The notes under the pieces were generated by a model. It was not told where the DNA came from. It saw only the letters and a program-made list of their open reading frames with translations, and searched no databases. 51,692 bases of DNA from Spirochaetota bacterium (lineage in GTDB: Bacteria > Spirochaetota > UBA4802 > JAFGJZ01). Below are positions 36,722 to 44,933 of this stretch, piece after piece. Made by a program: the position numbers and the translations under genes. The first letter of the stretch is position 1, and each line of letters begins with the position of its first letter. The stretch covers positions 1 through 51,692 of the forward strand of contig JAQIBV010000027.1 of NCBI GenBank assembly GCA_027858855.1. The letters are read 5' to 3'.

Positions 36722-37795
36722 TTGCAAATTCTAAATTATCTGTTACACAGCAAAAAAGCTCTTTTATTAATCCTGATTCTGCTTTTACTAACTGGGGCTT
36801 CAATATGGTTCCGATCAACAATTAAATATGTTATTACCCAGGGTACAGGCCAGCTTAAAATCCTGATGAACAGACAACCGATAAGTGAATACATAGCTCG
36901 GGAGACAACTACCAGCGAAGAACTGGAAAAACTTAAAATCATAGAAGAGGCGATCGATTTCGCAGTAAACCAGATAGGACTGACCGATAACGGAGCATAC
37001 CGTACAATATATGATCAAAAAAACAGACCTCTGCTCTATCTTGTCACAGCAGCTCCAGAATTCAGTCTGACCTCCTACCGATGGAAATTTCCAATCGCAG
37101 GTTCTTTCAGCTATTTAGGATTTTTTAAACTTAAAAACGCAAAAGTTGAGGCTGAATGTCTGCAAAATATGGGTTATGATACAAGAATACGAACGGTTAG
37201 TGCCTGGTCAACTTTGGGCTACTTTAAAGATCCTGTTTTTACAGGTATGCTGAAACGAAGTGAGGGTAGCCTTGTTAACCTCATTATTCATGAAATGACT
37301 CATGGAACTATTTTTGTAAAAAACAATATGCAGTTTAACGAGAATATTGCAACATTTACGGGTGATATGGGGACAATTATATTTTACGAAAAAAAATATG
37401 GTAAAAACTCCCCGCAACTAAAAAAATACCTGCAACAGGAAGAAGACAGCAAAATTTTTAGTGACCATATCCTCAATGGAGCAGAGCAACTAAAAAAACT
37501 CTACTCATCTTCATCAGAGGCAACGACAGTTCAAAAAAAACGAGAACAGAAGCAACAGTTAATAATCGAAATAATGGAATCGGTAAGAGATCTTCCAATT
37601 CACTACCCAGATAAATACAAGGGATATCATGAATTTCGCCCGAACAACGCCTGGTTCACAGGCTACCTTACCTATCGTGCCGATCTTACCGAACTGCATA
37701 AGCAGTTACAAAACGAATTCGATGGCGATCTTGCAAGTTTTATTACAGTACTGAAAGAAAGGTCGGTGGAGTTAAAAACTGCATCGAATCATTAA
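36722..37795 (+). CDS. DUF2265-type putative aminopeptidase
   Basis: A protein of about 357 residues from a TTG at 36722 preceded by GAGG; the same frame opens at an ATG at 36605 without a ribosome site. A membrane anchor (~12-25) is followed by a gluzincin-like metallopeptidase of the DUF2265/predicted-aminopeptidase family, with HEMTH (190-194) and a downstream NENIATF that offers the third ligand Glu. The active domain should face the periplasm. It is divergent from fliD, and no functional link is evident. Confidence 0.75.
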   Translation: MQILNYLLHSKKALLLILILLLLTGASIWFRSTIKYVITQGTGQLKILMNRQPISEYIARETTTSEELEKLKIIEEAIDFAVNQIGLTDNGAYRTIYDQKNRPLLYLVTAAPEFSLTSYRWKFPIAGSFSYLGFFKLKNAKVEAECLQNMGYDTRIRTVSAWSTLGYFKDPVFTGMLKRSEGSLVNLIIHEMTHGTIFVKNNMQFNENIATFTGDMGTIIFYEKKYGKNSPQLKKYLQQEEDSKIFSDHILNGAEQLKKLYSSSSEATTVQKKREQKQQLIIEIMESVRDLPIHYPDKYKGYHEFRPNNAWFTGYLTYRADLTELHKQLQNEFDGDLASFITVLKERSVELKTASNH

Positions 37796-37903
37796 AAAGA
37801 GTTATTCTGGAAATTTTAAATCGCAAAACACAGCAAACAATTATCTTGACATTATTATGACCAATATAAGAGTACAATGAGCCTCATAAGACCATCTGTA
37901 AAC

Positions 37904-38057
37904 AAAAGGGAACTTCGAAAAATTACAGAAGAATTTTGAAAAAATTTCTAAATTCCAGAGGGTAACATCGTTTAAGTACCTATTAAGGACAATTTTTCTC
38001 GCAAAGCTCAAAAAAGCGCAAAATTTTAGCTTATAAGAATTTTTCGTAAGTTCCTTT
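37904..38057. repeat. 154-bp inverted-repeat element upstream of cimA
   Basis: The ends, AAAAGGGAACTTCGAAAAATT and AATTTTTCGTAAGTTCCTTT, are near-perfect complements (one inserted base on each side), and weaker pairing continues inward for about 15 bp. The interior is AT-rich with no convincing gene; the minus-strand frame across it lacks any family signature. It is either a MITE-like palindromic insertion or a long structured leader of cimA, and lies about 130 bp before cimA. A CGCATATGCG palindrome lies just to its right (38086-38095). Confidence 0.55.
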
Positions 38058-38190
38058 GCTGGTCCCAAGATGACTCTTGCTGCTCGCATATGCGGCCTAG
38101 TTGAAAAGTTAATTATTAGAGGTTACCAAAAGATTTTAAGATTTTGCAAAACAACTGCAAAAGATAGGCAGTAACAACAAGGAGAAAATT

Positions 38191-39774
38191 ATGAACAAGC
38201 AGCCAGTAGCCATATTCGACTCAACACTCCGTGATGGTGCACAAGCAGAAGGCATCTCCTTTTCTGTTAAAGATAAAATAGATATTTTACAGACCCTTGA
38301 TAGTTTTGGCATTGCCTATATTGAAGCTGGAAATCCCGGTTCAAACCCTAAAGATCTGGAATTTTTTGAAGCGGCAGACAAAATTAAACTAAAAAACAGT
38401 ACTCTGGCAGCCTTCGGTAGCACGCGACGCCGCAACATAAAAGTAGAGGATGACGCCAACGTGCAATCACTGCTTAAAGCAAATACCCCTGCCGTAGTAA
38501 TCTTTGGTAAAAGCTGGGATTTTCATGTAACCGAAATTTTAAAGGCAACACTGAATGAAAATCTGGAGATGATAACCGACACAATTGCCTTTTTCAAAGA
38601 GAAAGGTAAAGAGGTCATCTTTGATGCAGAACATTTTTTTGATGGTTACAAAAACAACGCTGAATATGCACTCAGCTCGTTAAGGGCAGCAGTTAAGGGC
38701 GGAGCCGACAGCATCTGTCTTTGTGAGACTAATGGGGGTGCGTTTCCTGACGAAGTCGCCACTATTGTGAAAACAGTGTCTGAAAAATTCGCTGATATAC
38801 CTATTGGTATTCACACTCACAACGACAGTGGGATGGCTGTCGCCAATTCGGTTATAGCAGTAATTAACGGAGCAAGCCAGGTACAGGGAACATTCATCGG
38901 TTTCGGGGAGCGTTGTGGAAACGCCAACCTGTCTGCAATTATCCCCAACCTTGAAATAAAGCGGGGATACAGTTGTCTTCCTGAAGGAGCCCTGACCGAG
39001 CTCACCACTACAGCTCGTAAGATTGCAACAATTGCGAACATGCAGCTACCCGATTTTTATCCTTTTGTCGGAAACAGCGCATTTGCACATAAAGGCGGTA
39101 TGCATATTGATGGCGTAAACAAAAATTCACGAACATTCGAACATATCGAACCCTCACTGGTTGGTAACGAACGACGCTTTCTTGTTTCAGAAGTCGCTGG
39201 TCGCAGCATGATACTTTCGAGTATACAGAAAATTGATCCGTCAATTGGCAAAGATTCTGAAGAGACGAAAGATATAATCAATATACTAAAATCTATGGAA
39301 CATGAAGGTTACCAGTTTGAAGGTGCTGAAAGCTCGTTTGAACTGGTCATTCATCGCCACCTTAAGACCTACAAGCCCTTTTTCGACCTTGAGCACTTTA
39401 AGATTATCGGAGAAGAGCCAGCACACGACAGAACGGCCTGTACCAATGCCATAATTAAAGTAAAAGTGGGTGATACCAGCGAAATCACTGCTGCTGAAGG
39501 AGATGGCCCAGTTAACGCATTAGACAAGGCCCTTCGAAAAGCGTTAGACCGCTTCTTTCCTGAATTAAAGAATGTACGCCTCACTGATTTCAAGGTTCGT
39601 GTACTCGATACAAAAAATGCAACTGCGGCCAAGGTACGTGTACTAATTGAATCGACTGATGGAGAAAACATCTGGAGTACAATCGGAGTTTCTACTGATA
39701 TTATTGAAGCGAGCTGGAAAGCACTAGTCGATTCAATTGAATACAAATTGTTAATGAAAACTTTCGAAAACTGA
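38191..39774 (+). CDS. cimA: (R)-citramalate synthase
   Basis: A 527-residue acetyl-CoA-dependent synthase of the LeuA/CimA family. It has FDSTLRDGAQAEGISFS at the N-terminus, the metal motif IHTHNDSGMAVANS, KGGMHIDGV and a C-terminal regulatory (LeuA dimer) domain from ~375. The length and the AQAEGISFS variant favour the citramalate branch over isopropylmalate or homocitrate synthase. It condenses pyruvate and acetyl-CoA, giving isoleucine precursors without threonine, and is feedback-inhibited by isoleucine in characterised members. AAGGAG lies 6 nt before the ATG. Confidence 0.9.
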   Translation: MNKQPVAIFDSTLRDGAQAEGISFSVKDKIDILQTLDSFGIAYIEAGNPGSNPKDLEFFEAADKIKLKNSTLAAFGSTRRRNIKVEDDANVQSLLKANTPAVVIFGKSWDFHVTEILKATLNENLEMITDTIAFFKEKGKEVIFDAEHFFDGYKNNAEYALSSLRAAVKGGADSICLCETNGGAFPDEVATIVKTVSEKFADIPIGIHTHNDSGMAVANSVIAVINGASQVQGTFIGFGERCGNANLSAIIPNLEIKRGYSCLPEGALTELTTTARKIATIANMQLPDFYPFVGNSAFAHKGGMHIDGVNKNSRTFEHIEPSLVGNERRFLVSEVAGRSMILSSIQKIDPSIGKDSEETKDIINILKSMEHEGYQFEGAESSFELVIHRHLKTYKPFFDLEHFKIIGEEPAHDRTACTNAIIKVKVGDTSEITAAEGDGPVNALDKALRKALDRFFPELKNVRLTDFKVRVLDTKNATAAKVRVLIESTDGENIWSTIGVSTDIIEASWKALVDSIEYKLLMKTFEN

Positions 39775-39820
39775 ACTATGGGATTTAACAATTTATACAT
39801 TAATGTCCATCTGAATAATC

Positions 39821-39847
39821 AATTTTTCAGTGCAACACTGAAAAATT
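39821..39847. repeat. 12-bp perfect hairpin (T-rich arms) after cimA
   Basis: AATTTTTCAGTG and CACTGAAAAATT are exact complements around CAA, about 45 nt past the cimA stop. The A/T-runs are inside the stem, not after it, so it is not a standard terminator for cimA, though it may protect the 3' end. It adjoins a second perfect hairpin at 39854-39880. Confidence 0.5.
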
Positions 39848-39880
39848 AAAAAAGCTATATGGAGTTAAACTCCATATAGC
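39847..39880 (-). terminator. Intrinsic terminator pointing left, with no gene upstream of it
   Basis: GCTATATGGAGT and ACTCCATATAGC pair perfectly (12 bp) around a 3-nt loop. On the minus strand six T then AATTTTT follow. On the plus strand no T-run follows. No minus-strand coding frame exists to its right before the FecR lipoprotein gene (plus strand), so it appears to terminate a non-coding transcript. Confidence 0.75.
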
Positions 39881-40064
39881 AGATGACTGATGGCTTAAAA
39901 GATAATTGGTTATTTTTAAAAAGTCTCAAACAGGGCGCTCCATAAAGTCGTATTCTGCAAAAACGCCTTATCTTTTTCCCGCCTATAGTTTAGAGGCGAT
40001 CAGAGAAAAGACATTACTGAAAAACAATTTTAAGAAGTCCCAAATAATTATTATCTTCTATATT
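39848..40064 (-). ncRNA. Candidate small RNA, about 215 nt
   Basis: The interval lies between a consensus-like minus-strand promoter and the intrinsic terminator, and contains no open frame beyond a few codons on that strand. The predicted RNA has a 9-bp-plus-5-bp hairpin (TCTTTTCTC and CGCCT pairing with AGGCG and GGGAAAAAGA around loop CTAAACTAT) and a second GGCG/CGCC hairpin. It matches no family I recognise: tmRNA, SRP RNA and RNase P motifs are missing, and a 6S RNA fold is not clear. Confidence 0.45.
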
Positions 40065-40070
40065 TTAGAC

Positions 40071-40097
40071 TTTATATGCCGACGGCTGGCTTGTCAA
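40071..40097 (-). promoter_or_regulatory. Minus-strand promoter of the candidate small RNA
   Basis: A perfect TTGACA (40097-40092, minus strand) and TATAAA (40076-40071) are 15 bp apart, with TAAAGT as a 17-bp-spaced alternative. The expected start is near 40064. No coding gene lies downstream in this direction before the terminator. Confidence 0.5.
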
Positions 40098-40225
40098 TGG
40101 TTTCCTGGCTGTTTTTTAAAAAAACCAACCAGTCGGTTCGGAAATATAAAAAATCAGAAGCTTTTCCATTATATCCAATCTACAATTGCAGGTTACCATT
40201 ATAAAGTCACTTCCTCATAATAAAG

Positions 40226-40254
40226 TTGACATTAAGGTATAAAATTTGTTAATT
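40226..40254 (+). promoter_or_regulatory. Weak promoter candidate for the FecR lipoprotein gene
   Basis: TTGACA at 40226-40231 matches the -35 consensus; the hexamer at the 17-bp spacing, TTAATT (40249-40254), is a poor -10. The lipoprotein start codon is 42 bp further on. Confidence 0.3.
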
Positions 40255-40295
40255 ATAGATGTTCCATATATCCTGTTCGGCCTCTAGGAGGTATT

Positions 40296-41228
40296 ATGAA
40301 CAAACTATGTATATCCGTTCTTTTAGCAGCAGTAGTACTCACATCATGCAATAAAAAGCAAAGTGTTACTGATTATAGTGAAATCGAAGATCCACCGACT
40401 CCCCCCTCTTTCACCGTCAAGTTTGTTATTGGTGAAGCTCTGATCATTACGCCAGAATCTGAATCCCGGGCTATAACCGGCTCTACTCTAGGTATTAGCG
40501 ACACTATAAAGACCAAAGAGAAATCAACAGTCGATATTGCTTATGAAACATCAGGAATAATTCGAGTGAGCGAAAACAGTACACTAACAATTAAAGAGCT
40601 TATTGGCAGTTCTTCTAAAGAGACTTCTTTAACCCTCCCTGAGGGAAAGATTACAGTTACTCTTTCAAAGCTTAAAGAGGGAAAGTTTAAAGTTACCACC
40701 CCCACCATGGTAGCAGCCGTAAGGGGTACAACTTTTATGGTTCAAACCAGTGATAAAGCTTCTCAGCTCACTGTCCTTAATGGAACTGTAGAGGCCGCAC
40801 TCTCGCCTTCAGAAGCGGGAGGCTCAGATATAAAAGTCACTACCGCTCTGGGTGAAAAAGTCACCATCAATACTAAAGATATACCTAAATTAGTTAATAA
40901 AGAAAAAAAACTCAATGCTGTAAAAATGAAACGCGCTGAGCTGGTTCAAGCACAGACAGAACTAAAAAGTATACAGGACTCAAATTCAGAGTTGGATACA
41001 AGTGTAAAAAAAGAGCTTTCCGTGGTCTCTCCGAATGCAATTCAACTTAGTATCGATAAGATTGACAAAACCGCAGAGATGAAAGATACATCTGATGAAG
41101 ATGCTAAACGTCGCGCCGAAGAGGAAAGAAGGCTTCGCAAAGAAGAAGAGGCAAGGCGCCGTGCTGAAGAGAAGAAACGACGTATAGAGGATGCAAAAGA
41201 AAATGCAATAACAGCCCCTCCGATATAA
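40296..41228 (+). CDS. FecR-domain lipoprotein
   Basis: A 310-residue lipoprotein. The signal peptide ends in the lipobox LTSC with Cys18. Residues ~40-165 form a FecR-like beta-rich domain, including VTTPTMVAAVRGTTFMV, which matches the family core VxTPxxxAxVRGT. The C-terminal ~45 residues are an R/E/K-rich charged helix. FecR domains normally relay signals from TonB receptors to ECF sigma factors, but no such genes are adjacent; the spirochaete-type stand-alone FecR lipoproteins are of unknown role. AGGAGG lies 6 nt before the ATG. Confidence 0.85.
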   Translation: MNKLCISVLLAAVVLTSCNKKQSVTDYSEIEDPPTPPSFTVKFVIGEALIITPESESRAITGSTLGISDTIKTKEKSTVDIAYETSGIIRVSENSTLTIKELIGSSSKETSLTLPEGKITVTLSKLKEGKFKVTTPTMVAAVRGTTFMVQTSDKASQLTVLNGTVEAALSPSEAGGSDIKVTTALGEKVTINTKDIPKLVNKEKKLNAVKMKRAELVQAQTELKSIQDSNSELDTSVKKELSVVSPNAIQLSIDKIDKTAEMKDTSDEDAKRRAEEERRLRKEEEARRRAEEKKRRIEDAKENAITAPPI

Positions 41229-41291
41229 ATGAGCTTCAATAATTGCGGCTTCTCAGTCAGGAGGGGACGGTTATATATAAAGGAGTAAAAA

Positions 41292-41648
41292 CTGGATACC
41301 ACAACAATACGCAACTATTGCATGCAAAAACCGGGGTCTGTTGAAGATTTTCCCTTTGATAACAAAACACTGGTTTTCAAAGTTGGTTCAAAGATGTTCG
41401 GGCTGATCTCTCTGGATAAAGATCCCTTAAGAATTAACCTAAAATGCGACCCCGACCGAGCCATTATTTTACGTGAGAAAACAACCGGAATAGAGCCCGG
41501 TTTTCATATGAATAAACGGCACTGGAATACCGTTACAGCCGATATTGTTCCCGAAAAGCTTCTGTTTGAATTAATTGACCACTCATATGATTTGGTATTC
41601 AAATCTCTGACAAAAAAAGAGCGTTTGAAAATCGAAGAGACCTCCTAA
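41292..41648 (+). CDS. MmcQ/YjbR-family protein, apparent CTG start
   Basis: A 118-residue protein of the double-wing DNA-binding-like YjbR family, with YCMQKPGSVEDFPF, TLVFKVGSKMFGLI, PGFHMNKRHWNTV and a closing helix pair. The first ATG (41322) would remove the conserved N-terminal helix. The frame upstream contains a CTG at 41292 with AGGAG and a 6-nt spacer, and the codon two before it is a stop, so CTG is the natural start. Biochemical function of the family is undefined. It lies between the FecR lipoprotein and mazG in the same direction. Confidence 0.75.
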   Translation: MDTTTIRNYCMQKPGSVEDFPFDNKTLVFKVGSKMFGLISLDKDPLRINLKCDPDRAIILREKTTGIEPGFHMNKRHWNTVTADIVPEKLLFELIDHSYDLVFKSLTKKERLKIEETS

Positions 41649-41739
41649 TACAAAAGTGCTTCTCAAAATCAGAGCATTAATTATTCTTGTCATTAGTTAA
41701 GATCTGAAAATAAAAAAAACCAAGAAATGAGGTGTTCCC

Positions 41740-42510
41740 ATGAAATTTACCGAACAGCGGTCGTTGTACCGATTGCAGGAGCTTGCGAGAACACTTCGTG
41801 GTGAAAATGGTTGTCCCTGGGATCGAAAACAGACACACGATTCTTTAAAAAAATATCTTATCGAAGAGACCTATGAAGTCGTTGACGCTATTGAAAGTGG
41901 CAGAAGCGATATTTTAAAAGAGGAGCTTGGAGATCTTCTGTATCAGGTATATGCGCATGCAGAAATCAGTCCCGATTTTACAGTCGATGATATTGCCGAG
42001 GGAATAATCACCAAGCTGGTATCACGCCACCCCCATGTGTTTGGCTCTGAAACAGCCGACACCCCAGATGCAGTAGCCGACAAATGGGAACGCATAAAAA
42101 AAAAGGAGCGCACTGATAAAAAGATACTGGAAGGTGTTCCAGCTCACCTGCCGGCTCTGCTGAAGGCCTATCGCGTACAAGAGAAAGTTTCACGTGCCGG
42201 CTTTGACTTCCCTGATCTTTCCGACACAATTGTCAGGCTTGAAGAAGAACTCGAAGAGCTCAAAGAAGCAGTCGAGAAAAACGACAGAAATTCGGTTGAA
42301 AACGAATTTGGAGATATACTTTTCTCAATTGTAAACATAGCACGATTTAGTTCAATTGATCCGGAAGAGTCGTTACGCGCGGCGATTGAAAAGTTCACTG
42401 GCCGATTTAACATAGTGGAGAAGATGGTCGATGATTCCGGGAAAAATTTTGACGATTACACCACTAACGAGCTAGATATGATGTGGAAATCTGCTAAAGA
42501 AAAGAAATAG
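41740..42510 (+). CDS. mazG: Nucleoside triphosphate pyrophosphohydrolase MazG
   Basis: A 256-residue protein with two MazG repeats. The first shows GCPWDRKQTHDSL, the metal motif EETYEV and EELGDLLYQV. The second shows the weaker EEELEELKEA and EFGDILFSIVN. The linker RHPHVFG and KWERIKKKER are typical of the full-length enzyme. It hydrolyses NTPs to NMP and pyrophosphate for nucleotide-pool cleaning and stringent-response damping. GAGG precedes the ATG at 9 nt. It is convergent with batD. Confidence 0.93.
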   Translation: MKFTEQRSLYRLQELARTLRGENGCPWDRKQTHDSLKKYLIEETYEVVDAIESGRSDILKEELGDLLYQVYAHAEISPDFTVDDIAEGIITKLVSRHPHVFGSETADTPDAVADKWERIKKKERTDKKILEGVPAHLPALLKAYRVQEKVSRAGFDFPDLSDTIVRLEEELEELKEAVEKNDRNSVENEFGDILFSIVNIARFSSIDPEESLRAAIEKFTGRFNIVEKMVDDSGKNFDDYTTNELDMMWKSAKEKK

Positions 42511-42526
42511 CCAGATTTTCTATACA

Positions 42527-44254
42527 TTAAACCAAAATTTTATCTATCTTCTGTTTAATATCAGTCAGAATCTCAAGAGACAACGATCCTCCCCCATAGC
42601 GTGTACTCACTAAATACTTTTGCATACCCTCGAGTTGAGTTCTGCTCTGACCTGTCAGCCGCTTTTCACGCAAAAGGTAGTTTACCACATTTAGCAACTC
42701 TTTAAAACAGCTCGCCGCTTCACCCGTTGTGAATGCCTCGTCCAGTCGCATCTTGAATAAAATATCCAACTCAGCCATCGGTGGAAGCTCACCAATACAG
42801 TTTAAAGCCTCACCCTTTTTAGTTTCATGGCTCTCCTGGAACTTGCGGTTACGGGTAAGCTCTCGGTACACAAGAAAACAGGCTACACCAACGACGGTTA
42901 AAAGAATCAAAAGAACAGACAGATATAAAAGAATATTATTTTCGTTTTCAGCTTCTTCAACGGAGTAATCATAATTGAAATCAACGGCTGCTTCTGTTAC
43001 CGACAAAAGCAATGGGTCGGGATTTATGGTTTTATATTCTCCACGGTCCGGATCAAAGAGGCTGAACTCAATAAGAGCAAGTCGATATTCTCCAGGATTA
43101 TCCGCAATAACCGTATAGCGATACAGCACAGAACCACTCTCTCGACCATTAACTAATGAGAAGTTTTTCTCCGTTCCGGAAAAGAGTATTGTAACCCCGG
43201 GAATATTTTCAAATTGGGGAGCCGAAAGTTGTGACAACTCACCAACACCTGAAATCTTTAATTCAAGTGATACTTCTTTTCCAGTTTCAGTCTGAAGGGC
43301 TTCACTGTTCTGAAAAGCAATATCGAAATTTCCGATATTCCCTGTAAAATTACCCGGTTTATTATCAGCAGGTAGTGGAAGCACATCCACATCAATGGCA
43401 TTTGTTGGCAAAATATTTCTCATCCGCATGGCAAAGCGACTTGATGGGTCCTGGTAAACAAAAGATATTACATCACCGGTAAAATCGTAATTACCCGAGT
43501 TTGTGGGAATCAACTGATAGGTAATAACATGATGGCGTGTCATTGTTTTCCCGTTAAAGGAATAGGGAGTAGGCGGTATTCGCTCCTCAATAGGTTTGAT
43601 AATAAAGCCATCCCACTTGTTGTTATTAATGGCCTCTACCTGCAAATTAATACGTGGCTCGGCAACAATATAATAACGCAGTAATATTGTCTCCCCTGTG
43701 TAGACAATATCACGAGAAACACTCTTTTCGGCAAGGAAAACGGCTTTTTTTGCCGGCTCTTCAGTGATATCGCCAAAGAAAAGATCAAAGGGATCATGAC
43801 CACGCCGTGTTGAACGCCCAGTTGGATCTGAACCTTCCAGCACAGTAAGAGCCATTGAACGGGATTGGACATTTACGCCATCAGCCTTTATTTTAATTGG
43901 AGAGATGGTAAATGATCCGGATCGGCGAGGAGTTACACGAAAATTAAGAATTGTTGCCGATCGGCTGCCACCAGTACCGAAACTGAACGACCGACTCTGA
44001 CCGGCAAACTCTATACTCAAATCACCATTTTCCGGAATCTCCTGAATTGAAACCCGCGAAGCACCTTCTATAGCAATCTCGATAAGGGTAAATTCATCCT
44101 CGTAGATTTCAGACCGATGCAGGTTTGTCTCAATTTCGGCCGAATACAGGTTTGCTGTGCATAAAACAAGAATAGCAAAAATTACACAATTAACACAGAT
44201 ATCTGAAAATGAAATTTTACCAGTTTTTTTCAAGAGACCTTCCTGCACGTCCAT
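42527..44254 (-). CDS. batD: BatD, oxygen-tolerance membrane protein
   Basis: A protein of about 575 residues with a signal segment (~15-38). Large tandem beta-sandwich domains (~40-430) include IETNLHRSEIYEDEFTLIEI, which is the usual BatD opening. A single membrane helix at ~440-465 is followed by a cytoplasmic helical tail. Start choice is uncertain: ATG at 44254, its preceding GTG, or TTG at 44236 after AGGAAGG. All overlap the batC end, indicating coupled translation. It is last in the Bat operon, which in other bacteria affects stress and oxygen tolerance. Confidence 0.85.
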   Translation of the reverse strand: MDVQEGLLKKTGKISFSDICVNCVIFAILVLCTANLYSAEIETNLHRSEIYEDEFTLIEIAIEGASRVSIQEIPENGDLSIEFAGQSRSFSFGTGGSRSATILNFRVTPRRSGSFTISPIKIKADGVNVQSRSMALTVLEGSDPTGRSTRRGHDPFDLFFGDITEEPAKKAVFLAEKSVSRDIVYTGETILLRYYIVAEPRINLQVEAINNNKWDGFIIKPIEERIPPTPYSFNGKTMTRHHVITYQLIPTNSGNYDFTGDVISFVYQDPSSRFAMRMRNILPTNAIDVDVLPLPADNKPGNFTGNIGNFDIAFQNSEALQTETGKEVSLELKISGVGELSQLSAPQFENIPGVTILFSGTEKNFSLVNGRESGSVLYRYTVIADNPGEYRLALIEFSLFDPDRGEYKTINPDPLLLSVTEAAVDFNYDYSVEEAENENNILLYLSVLLILLTVVGVACFLVYRELTRNRKFQESHETKKGEALNCIGELPPMAELDILFKMRLDEAFTTGEAASCFKELLNVVNYLLREKRLTGQSRTQLEGMQKYLVSTRYGGGSLSLEILTDIKQKIDKILV

Positions 44255-44933
44255 CACCCTTACCTTTTTGTACTGGTCTTTGTTTAAAATGGTTCAGGAT
44301 ATTGTCAATCTGTTCCTGTGATAACTTCTGTTCAATAGGCTCGCCCTTCTTGCGGTCACTATTTCGTGAAGCACCGGACTCTTTTTCTTTATCAGAACCA
44401 TCCGATTGAGGAGAACCTTCTGAATTATCCTGTGATTCATCATCTTCATTCTGATCTTTCTTCTGTTTATCATCTTCATTATTCTGATCGCTTTTCTGTT
44501 CCTCTTCCTTCTGCTCTTTTAAAAGGGCCTCGATATTCTGCTTTGGTTTATCATAGTCAGGATCGACACGAATCGCATTCATGTAGTGCTCAAGGGCTTC
44601 TTCGATATCACCCTTCTTATAATAGCTGTTACCAAGATTATAAAAAGCACGCTTCTGAAGATCAGTATCGGTTCCGTTAAGTGCCTTTTTAAAATAGTCT
44701 ATAGCCCCATCATAGTTCCCAGCCTTGTACTGTGCGGCTCCCTTGTTAAAATCTACATAAGGACGCTCAGAATCAGACGGCATATACTCAAGGGCACTAT
44801 CGTAGGCATCATCAGCGTCTGTATACTTCTTATCGTTATAATACCGGTTGCCCCTGTCCATATTGTCAAAATAGGGATCGAGTAAGGCAAGAGATGATAA
44901 GGCGGCTATAATCATTAATATCCGTATAATCAT
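44217..44933 (-). CDS. batC: BatC, TPR protein
   Basis: A 238-residue protein with an N-terminal hydrophobic segment, then TPR repeats (~25-135, including AFYNLGNSYYKKGDIEEALEH). It continues as a very acidic low-complexity tail (Q/E/D/K-rich, ~140-205) and ends in a basic C-terminus (QRPVQKGKGDGRAGR). The ATG at 44933 with GGAGG overlaps the batB stop as ATGA. Likely a periplasmic or membrane-bound scaffold for BatA/BatB. Confidence 0.85.
   Translation of the reverse strand: MIIRILMIIAALSSLALLDPYFDNMDRGNRYYNDKKYTDADDAYDSALEYMPSDSERPYVDFNKGAAQYKAGNYDGAIDYFKKALNGTDTDLQKRAFYNLGNSYYKKGDIEEALEHYMNAIRVDPDYDKPKQNIEALLKEQKEEEQKSDQNNEDDKQKKDQNEDDESQDNSEGSPQSDGSDKEKESGASRNSDRKKGEPIEQKLSQEQIDNILNHFKQRPVQKGKGDGRAGRSLEKNW

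Noticed and set aside
37841-38089. Minus-strand 82-codon frame upstream of cimA
   Set aside because: It lies across the inverted-repeat element and shows no family signature, so the openness is best explained by AT-rich repeat sequence.
39848-40064. 6S RNA, tmRNA, SRP RNA or riboswitch identity for the candidate small RNA
   Set aside because: The diagnostic motifs (tRNA-like ends, GGAAA/GCAGC tetraloop helix, RNase P P4, known aptamer cores) are absent; a 6S-like open bubble could not be drawn convincingly.
39906-40220. Plus-strand frame of ~104 codons between cimA and the lipoprotein gene
   Set aside because: No ribosome site, no recognisable domain, and poor codon pattern; it lies across the candidate ncRNA and its promoter.
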